The notes beneath the pieces are model-generated. The model had not been told where the DNA came from. It ran no database searches and worked only from the letters and a program-made list of their open reading frames with translations. The translations under genes were made by a program, and so were the position numbers. 64,000 nucleotides of DNA from Perspicuibacillus lycopersici. GTDB taxonomy: Bacteria; Bacillota; Bacilli; Bacillales; Caldibacillaceae. The DNA is taken from positions 248,001-312,000 of the forward strand of contig NZ_JAOUSF010000001.1 in NCBI RefSeq assembly GCF_025660475.1, read 5' to 3'. Positions 58,685 to 64,000 of this stretch are shown here, piece after piece; positions within the stretch are counted from its first letter, which is position 1; every line of letters starts with the position of its first letter.

Positions 58685-59041
58685 ATGTATATTGAAAATA
58701 CGGGGTTAGAAAATTTAAAAATTGATTTAAACACATTAGATGAAATACTGCCTCAATATGGCTTAATTCGTGCAGGACAATGGGATTATGAACGAGTTAC
58801 ATATGATCGGAAAATTGTCATTAAAGAGCATGTTTATTATTTACGTGTACAGGGTGTGGCTTTGGAGGGTGACGTCGGCGCACACGATGCTTACATTCAA
58901 TTGAAGAAGCCGATACTTGGTAAATATTATTACCCACACGGCATCGAATATGGGGAAGATGAAAACTTTCCAAACTCTCTAGTTAGTAAATGTGAGGAAA
59001 CACTAGTAAAGGTACAAAAGGAGCTAGAAGCATTACGTTAG
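58685..59041 (+). CDS. ylbA: YugN-like family protein YlbA
   Basis: Protein of 118 aa from the YugN-like family. It has the conserved run TYDRKIVIKEHVYYLRVQG, GDVGAHDAYIQLKKP and GKYYYPHGIEYGE-type motifs. A very strong AGGAGGGGG precedes ATG 58685. It is on the plus strand, divergent from ylbB and convergent with the DUF420 gene. Function unknown. Confidence 0.85.
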   Translation: MYIENTGLENLKIDLNTLDEILPQYGLIRAGQWDYERVTYDRKIVIKEHVYYLRVQGVALEGDVGAHDAYIQLKKPILGKYYYPHGIEYGEDENFPNSLVSKCEETLVKVQKELEALR

Positions 59042-59060
59042 AACCAGCCAATCAACTAGT

Positions 59061-59099
59061 AAAAAGCAAGCAACGAAATTATTCGCTGCTTGCTTTTTT
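59061..59099. terminator. Bidirectional terminator between ylbA and the DUF420 gene
   Basis: Stem AAAAAGCAAGCA / TGCTTGCTTTTTT with A and T runs on both sides. It overlaps the end of the minus-strand gene. Confidence 0.87.
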
Positions 59100-59562
59100 A
59101 AAATCCTAAAATCGCTTTAATTAATGAGGTGCTATCTCCACCGTGGTAAAACACATAAAGTAATAAGTAGACTAAAACGCCTGTTATAGCAGTGAAAAAC
59201 CAAATAATACTTGTAATTGGTCCTAGTTTACGATGCTTTGCATATTGCTTTTTTAAGCCTAACCAAATAGTAAAAAGACCTAACACCGCTCCTACTGTAG
59301 CTAACGTAATGTGGAAAATTAAAAAAATCGTATAATATATTTTTATATTATCTGGCCCACCGAAGGAAGTGTTTCCAAAAAAGATGGTACGGCTAGCGTA
59401 AATAATGAAAAATAGTACTGCAAAAACAGCAGCAGTTAACATAAGCTTCTTATGTGTTTCAATTTTGCGTTGTTTAATATAGTACCATCCGATTGCAACA
59501 AAAATCGCACTAATTACAATAAAGGAAGTACTGATTGTTGGTAATATTGGTAAACTACCCAT
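59098..59562 (-). CDS. ctaM: DUF420 membrane protein (YozB/CtaM-like)
   Basis: Membrane protein of 154 aa with four hydrophobic segments (about 12-28, 42-60, 78-102, 120-140) of the DUF420 family. The hallmark ASRTIFFGNTSFGG and YYTIFLIFHITLATVG motifs are present. CtaM of this family is needed for maturation of heme-A oxidases in S. aureus. Here it follows ctaG by 55 bp, which supports a role in caa3 oxidase assembly. Assignment of the gene name is inference. Confidence 0.82.
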   Translation of the reverse strand: MGSLPILPTISTSFIVISAIFVAIGWYYIKQRKIETHKKLMLTAAVFAVLFFIIYASRTIFFGNTSFGGPDNIKIYYTIFLIFHITLATVGAVLGLFTIWLGLKKQYAKHRKLGPITSIIWFFTAITGVLVYLLLYVFYHGGDSTSLIKAILGF

Positions 59563-59617
59563 TGCAACATCTACCTCTTTCTCAAAAAATACTATGTGTT
59601 TTCAATTATTTTTTAAC

Positions 59618-60523
59618 CTATGATTTTTTCAATAGTTCTGGGTCCAAGTTTAAGATTGGATCTGGTTCATTTTGCTCCTTCCGATACCATTCAATAAATA
59701 TCCGATACAAAACTCCACCATATATAACTTCTTGTAAAATTTTCATTATTACTCCACCAAGCTGTTGATCATAGAGTACACTCATCAGATTGAACATTTC
59801 TGGTCCAGCTAACTGGAGAGTAGCTAATAGGTCTGCCGGTACACATAGATGCAACGACTGGTACCAAAGATCTGGATTGGAATACGTACTATACATCGGA
59901 TTCTTATTAAAAATAATAAGTGCACATGCAGGAGTAAGTAGAACGCTTGCTGCTAATAAATAGCCTAATTTTTTTATTCCAGATAATTGATTGCCATCAC
60001 GTAGCTTATTCAGTAATGGCCACCACATATTAATTGCTAACAATAATAATACAAATGTATAAATAGTATGGAGAAGCATATCTGTTTTTACAACATCAAA
60101 TACAAGCGGTATATGATACATTGAGAATATACCATTAAATAATAGTAATGCAATTAACGGCTTCGTAAAAAATGTAAATACCGGTTTTATGTATGGTAAT
60201 GTAATAAATTTACTCCACATCCATTTCGGAATACTAACTATTAACAGCTGTGGAACAAGTAAGTATAGTAATGCCATTTGGATCATATGGAAGGTAAACA
60301 TTAAATGACCTAATAAATCAATAGGAGATCCTTTCAAAACATAAATGAATAGAAGTGTAAAGGTAAATAAAAACCCCTCTTTTTTAGATAAGCGTTCATT
60401 CCCATCAAAAAGATGACGTTTTTTTATCGCCACATAAAAAAATAGGACGATTACACCGATGATAAATAGGAAAAAATAGGGACTCCATAATGCACGAAAA
60501 CCAAATTGACTTAATGTTAACAA
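59618..60523 (-). CDS. ctaG: Cytochrome c oxidase assembly factor CtaG
   Basis: Caa3-type CtaG (301 aa, seven predicted membrane segments), needed for copper insertion in the caa3 oxidase of Bacillus. Motifs: KGSPIDLLGHLMFTFHMIQMALL-type with the conserved His cluster (HLMFTFHM), and SMYHIPLVFD. TTG 60523 is chosen, because GAGGTGA lies 7 nt upstream; the upstream ATG 60550 has no ribosome site. It lies beyond the ctaF terminator, so may have its own promoter. Confidence 0.9.
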   Translation of the reverse strand: MLTLSQFGFRALWSPYFFLFIIGVIVLFFYVAIKKRHLFDGNERLSKKEGFLFTFTLLFIYVLKGSPIDLLGHLMFTFHMIQMALLYLLVPQLLIVSIPKWMWSKFITLPYIKPVFTFFTKPLIALLLFNGIFSMYHIPLVFDVVKTDMLLHTIYTFVLLLLAINMWWPLLNKLRDGNQLSGIKKLGYLLAASVLLTPACALIIFNKNPMYSTYSNPDLWYQSLHLCVPADLLATLQLAGPEMFNLMSVLYDQQLGGVIMKILQEVIYGGVLYRIFIEWYRKEQNEPDPILNLDPELLKKS

Positions 60524-60639
60524 AAATGTCACCTCATCGAAAAATTTCATCTTTTGTTTTTATTATAACTATATTTACTTTATTTCACCAATTGCTAGAT
60601 TTGACATTTTTATGACAGGGACAAAAGTGAAATCTATGA

Positions 60640-60677
60640 AAATAAAGATAACCCGGTAAACAAGCGACCGGGTTATC
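60640..60677 (-). terminator. Terminator after ctaF
   Basis: Stem GATAACCCGGT/ACCGGGTTATC (11 bp), 8-nt loop, followed on the minus strand by TTTATTTTC. It ends the ctaCDEF message. Confidence 0.82.
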
Positions 60678-60693
60678 ATTTATTGATGAAAAT

Positions 60694-61032
60694 CTACCAC
60701 CAGACAATTGTACAAAACGCTAATATCGTTAAAAATGCTGTTGCAGCTCCACAGTACATATAGAACATTGGAAGTTCATGTCCTTTATGATTTGCATGCA
60801 TGAAGTAATACAGCTGGAATATTACTTGGATTATAGCAAGCAATAAGATAAATGGAGCAATAAACTTCACTGGAATATGTTCACTAAATCCAACTGCCAT
60901 AAATGCAATAAGTGTTAAAAAAATCATTAACGCAAAAGTAACTACTTGAAGCTTCATCTCTTTCGCATTCTTCTTCCGGCGATATTCATATTGCTCACGT
61001 ACATTTGTCTTACTCACATGTTCGTTTGTCAT
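60694..61032 (-). CDS. ctaF: Cytochrome c oxidase subunit IVB (caa3)
   Basis: Subunit IV of the caa3 oxidase (112 aa) with three membrane segments (about 30-50, 57-75, 88-108). QVIFQLYYFMHANHKGHE is the COX4 prokaryotic-type signature. It follows ctaE by 3 bp. Confidence 0.93.
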   Translation of the reverse strand: MTNEHVSKTNVREQYEYRRKKNAKEMKLQVVTFALMIFLTLIAFMAVGFSEHIPVKFIAPFILLLAIIQVIFQLYYFMHANHKGHELPMFYMYCGAATAFLTILAFCTIVWW

Positions 61033-61035
61033 GAA

Positions 61036-61656
61036 TTATCCCACCATTCCCATTAAATAAACAACTGTAAAGATAAACACCCATACTACATCAATGAAAT
61101 GCCAGTATAAACTTGCTACATAATATTTCGGTGCATTATATAGATTAAGTCCTCTTTTAGCATTTCGAACCAGCAATGCGATGAACCATAATAATCCGAA
61201 CGTTACGTGGGCACCATGGGTACCAACTAATGTATAATATGCGGAACTAAATGCACTGCTTGAATAAGTAAAATGTTCACCATGTACATAGTGATAAAAC
61301 TCATAAATCTCTAAACATAAAAATCCAAATCCTAAGAAAACTGTTAGTAAAAACCATGCTTGCATTAACTTAAAATTATAATTTTTCATATGGTATATAG
61401 CATACACACTAGTTAAAGAACTAGATAATAATAGCATCGTCATCGCAAATACTAATGGCATGCTAAATAGCTCTTCCGTTGTGATACTACTACCTTTTTC
61501 CTTTAATGCTAAGTAAGTAGCAAATAATGTTGCGAAAAGTACGGTTTCTCCACCTAAAAATAACCAAAATCCTAGAAATTTATTTTTACCTTCAAGTGTT
61601 TGTTTTTCAGGAGAATCTGGCCATGTCTGTGGTGTGAATTTTCCTTCTACATTCAT
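61036..61656 (-). CDS. ctaE: Cytochrome c oxidase subunit III (caa3)
   Basis: Subunit III of the haem-copper oxidase (206 aa), five membrane segments. Seen: FWLFLGGETVLFATLFATY and GTHGAHVTFGLLW motifs of the COX3 family, and a C-terminal YWHFIDVVWVFIFTVVYL segment. ATG 61656 overlaps the ctaD stop (ATGA). Confidence 0.95.
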   Translation of the reverse strand: MNVEGKFTPQTWPDSPEKQTLEGKNKFLGFWLFLGGETVLFATLFATYLALKEKGSSITTEELFSMPLVFAMTMLLLSSSLTSVYAIYHMKNYNFKLMQAWFLLTVFLGFGFLCLEIYEFYHYVHGEHFTYSSSAFSSAYYTLVGTHGAHVTFGLLWFIALLVRNAKRGLNLYNAPKYYVASLYWHFIDVVWVFIFTVVYLMGMVG

Positions 61657-63536
61657 TTCGACTCTCCCCCTTCATCATCCATTAAATCTTCTTTATGAAT
61701 ATGATATCCATGATCATCTTTAATGGAACGGAATAGCATCGAGCCAAAGGTAATTAATAACCCGATAATTAACATTGGAAGAGCCCATGACTTTCCATCC
61801 CCGACTTGATTCAGTGGATTATACATTGCCCCAAAGGCAGCCACAAATAATCCAAAGGAAATAACAACTGGAACAAAGGAATTATTTGGCATATGAATAT
61901 CGCTTAATGGTTCTGCTGGAGTTAATTCCTTTTTCCCTTCTGTTTTTTCAATCCAATACGTGTCTAACCCGCGTACTAGTGGTGTTTGTTTAAAGTTGTA
62001 AAATGGCGGTGGTGATGGAATTGCCCACTCGATCGTACGACCGTCACCCCATGGATCATTTCCAACCTTTTTATTTTTCACAACCGTAATAATAATATTA
62101 TAGACTAGAGAGATTGCCCCAACTGCCATCATAAAGGCACCAATTGAGCTAATTAAATTTCCAAGCTCTAATCCTTGGCCAGGTAAATATGTAGCAACCC
62201 GTCTTGGCATCCCAAATAAACCTAAGAAATGCTGAATAAAGAAGGTTAAATGGAAACCAATAAAGAAAAATACAAAAGTAAAATATCCAATTTTTTCACT
62301 TAGCATAGTTCCCCACATTTTTGGCCAATAAAAATGCAAGCCTGCTAATATTGCAAATACAACCCCACCTAATATTACGTAGTGGAAATGGGCCACGATA
62401 AAGTAAGTATCATGTAGCTGGTAATCGAGCGGCGCAATCCCTTGCATTACACCAGTTACACCACCCATAACAAATGTAGGTATAAATCCTAGCGACCATA
62501 GCATCGGTACGGAAATTTTGATGCTTCCGCCCCACATAGTTAATAGCCAGTTAAAAATTTTAATCCCAGTAGGAACTGCAATAGCCATTGTTGCGACAGC
62601 AAAAATTGCATTAGCAACATTACCTAAACCAGTAGTAAACATATGGTGGGCCCAAACCATGAACCCTAAAAAGCCGATTAAAACCGTTGCAAACACCATC
62701 GATGAGTAGCCAAACAAGCGTTTTCTTGAGAACGTCGGAATAATTTCGGAAAAAATACCAAACGCTGGTAATACAAGGATATATACTTCTGGGTGTCCAA
62801 AAATCCAGAATACATGCTCCCAAATAACTGCATTCCCACCCATTGCTACATCAAAGAAGTTTGCACCAAATAGTCGGTCAAACATTAAGAAGAAAATACC
62901 AACCGTTAATGGCGGAAAGGCAAACAAAATCAATGTAGATGCAATAAATGTTGTCCAAGTAAATAACGGCATACGCATAAATGTCATACCTGGGGCACGC
63001 ATATTAATTATTGTTACAAGGAAGTTAATCCCTGATATCAACGTACCAAAACCAGATATTTGCAAGCCTAAAGTATAGAAATCTATCCCATGACCCGGCG
63101 AAGCAAGAGAAAGAGTTGCATAGGAAGTCCATCCTGCATCTGGTACACTACCAAAAATCCATGATAGATTTAAAAATACTCCACCAAAGAAAAACAACCA
63201 AAATCCTAATGAATTTAAAAATGGAAACGCTACGTCCCGCGCACCAATTTGTAGCGGTACAACCGCATTCATAAATGCAAATAATAATGGCATGGCAGCA
63301 AGAAAAATCATTGTTGTTCCATGCATTGTAAACATTTCATTAAATGTTTGTTCTGATAAAAATGTATTTTGTGGTTTTAATAGTTGTATACGGATTAATA
63401 ATGCCTCCAAACCACCGACAAGGAAGAAAAATCCCCCACCCATTAAATATAGATGTGCAATTTTTTTATGATCGACGGTAGTTAAATATTCCCAAAGAAT
63501 GGCACCAAATCCTTTTTTTACAGCGATGCTACTCAC
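61653..63536 (-). CDS. ctaD: Cytochrome c oxidase subunit I (caa3)
   Basis: Catalytic subunit of the caa3 oxidase (627 aa, about 14 segments): reduces O2 to water and pumps protons. Haem and CuB ligands: MHGTTMIF (His), WIFGHPEVYILVLP with the His-Tyr crosslink, HHMFTTG, and the two haem His in VAHFHYVILGG. GTG 63536 has AAAGGAGG upstream. It follows ctaC by 24 bp. Confidence 0.96.
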   Translation of the reverse strand: MSSIAVKKGFGAILWEYLTTVDHKKIAHLYLMGGGFFFLVGGLEALLIRIQLLKPQNTFLSEQTFNEMFTMHGTTMIFLAAMPLLFAFMNAVVPLQIGARDVAFPFLNSLGFWLFFFGGVFLNLSWIFGSVPDAGWTSYATLSLASPGHGIDFYTLGLQISGFGTLISGINFLVTIINMRAPGMTFMRMPLFTWTTFIASTLILFAFPPLTVGIFFLMFDRLFGANFFDVAMGGNAVIWEHVFWIFGHPEVYILVLPAFGIFSEIIPTFSRKRLFGYSSMVFATVLIGFLGFMVWAHHMFTTGLGNVANAIFAVATMAIAVPTGIKIFNWLLTMWGGSIKISVPMLWSLGFIPTFVMGGVTGVMQGIAPLDYQLHDTYFIVAHFHYVILGGVVFAILAGLHFYWPKMWGTMLSEKIGYFTFVFFFIGFHLTFFIQHFLGLFGMPRRVATYLPGQGLELGNLISSIGAFMMAVGAISLVYNIIITVVKNKKVGNDPWGDGRTIEWAIPSPPPFYNFKQTPLVRGLDTYWIEKTEGKKELTPAEPLSDIHMPNNSFVPVVISFGLFVAAFGAMYNPLNQVGDGKSWALPMLIIGLLITFGSMLFRSIKDDHGYHIHKEDLMDDEGGESK

Positions 63537-63560
63537 ACTTAAGCCTCCTTTACTCCCCTA

Positions 63561-64000
63561 TTATTCTTGAACTTTCAGACCCATTAAATACTCAGCCAAT
63601 GCATCAAGTTCTTCTTCTGTAAAATCATTTTCATCATACATTTTATTTCCTGGTTTATATTCTCCAGGATGCTGAATCCAATTTTTCAGATCCTCTTTCG
63701 TATGATCTAATATTCCTGCAACCTTTGTACGATTTCCAAAATCAGCTAAATTTGGCGCAGTTCTAGCTGCAGCAGGTCTTTCGTCATTTGCTGTTGTAGC
63801 ATGACAAGAGAAACAATTATTTTCTTGGAAGAGCTCTTGACCACGTAGTGCAACATCTGACGTTGGTGTAGGTTCTTCTGTTGAATTTTGCATCGCAGTA
63901 GCCCATTGATTGAATTCATCTCGAGAAACCGCTTTTACTTTAAAGTCCATATACGCATGTGATGGACCACAAAGCTCTGCACATTTACCGAAGAATAAAT
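63561..64000 (-). CDS. ctaC: Cytochrome c oxidase subunit II with cytochrome c domain (partial, C-terminal)
   Basis: C-terminal part of caa3 subunit II; the 5' end lies beyond the window. The visible protein starts inside the CuA domain: CAELCGPSHAYM supplies the Cys, Glu, Cys, His and Met ligands. It ends with a fused cytochrome c domain containing CFSCH (covalent haem) and PGNKMYDE (axial Met). The fusion is the mark of the caa3 type. Start codon and lipoprotein signal are not visible. Confidence 0.95.
   Translation of the reverse strand, partial: LFFGKCAELCGPSHAYMDFKVKAVSRDEFNQWATAMQNSTEEPTPTSDVALRGQELFQENNCFSCHATTANDERPAAARTAPNLADFGNRTKVAGILDHTKEDLKNWIQHPGEYKPGNKMYDENDFTEEELDALAEYLMGLKVQE

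Overview
The window is a low-GC chromosomal segment from an aerobic, endospore-forming member of the Bacillaceae. Supporting evidence: a Bacillus-type dcw (division and cell wall) cluster with sporulation genes (spoVD, spoVE, spoIIGA-sigE-sigG), the bacillithiol gene bshC, the ylb block in Bacillus order, a caa3 cytochrome oxidase, a MurE with the DNPR motif of meso-diaminopimelate-adding enzymes, and PyrR/T-box RNA regulation. Genus cannot be fixed by eye. Nearly all genes are on the minus strand, so transcription runs from high to low coordinates. The plus-strand genes are tmcAL, ylbJ, ylbA and a small ORF. I see no phage, insertion sequence, CRISPR array, tRNA or rRNA.

Layout in transcriptional order (high to low). 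64000-59098: ctaC (partial), ctaD, ctaE, ctaF, terminator, ctaG and a DUF420 (CtaM-like) gene. 59041-48022: the ylb block (ylbA, ylbB, ylbC, ylbD, ylbE, ylbF, ylbG, rsmD, coaD, ylbJ, ylbK, ylbL, tmcAL), with two unlisted small genes: a 50-aa putative lipoprotein (55316-55468) and a 47-aa plus-strand ORF (53998-54141). 47618-40931: yceD-rpmF, an rsfA-family regulator, a three-gene biotin-dependent acyl-CoA carboxylase, a ketopantoate-reductase-like gene and a DUF3397 membrane protein. 40650-19050: bshC, then mraZ-rsmH-ftsL-pbpB, spoVD, murE, an orphan Mur-ligase N-domain protein, mraY, murD, spoVE, murG, divIB, ylxW, ylxX, sbp, ftsA, ftsZ. 18651-11897: spoIIGA, sigE, sigG, ylmD, ylmE, sepF, ylmG, ylmH, divIVA. 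11760-8559: T-box leader and ileS. 8189-1: ylyA, lspA, rluD and the pyrimidine operon pyrR-pyrB-pyrC-carA-carB (carB runs off the edge).

The genes form coherent programmes: UMP synthesis under PyrR attenuation; peptidoglycan precursor synthesis (MurE, MraY, MurD, MurG) feeding the divisome (FtsA, FtsZ, SepF, DivIB, FtsL, PbpB) and the spore-specific synthase pair (SpoVD/SpoVE); the mother-cell then forespore sigma cascade (SpoIIGA processes pro-SigE; SigG acts later); and terminal respiration.

Points of most interest: a stand-alone MurF-type N-domain protein in the position where many Firmicutes carry murF; murB missing from between murG and divIB; pyrP missing from the pyr operon; an SD-sequestering hairpin at sigG; a probable CTG start for ylbC; a GTGG repeat operator for MraZ; a small lipoprotein gene with a perfect palindrome in its candidate promoter; and a family of dispersed intergenic repeats.
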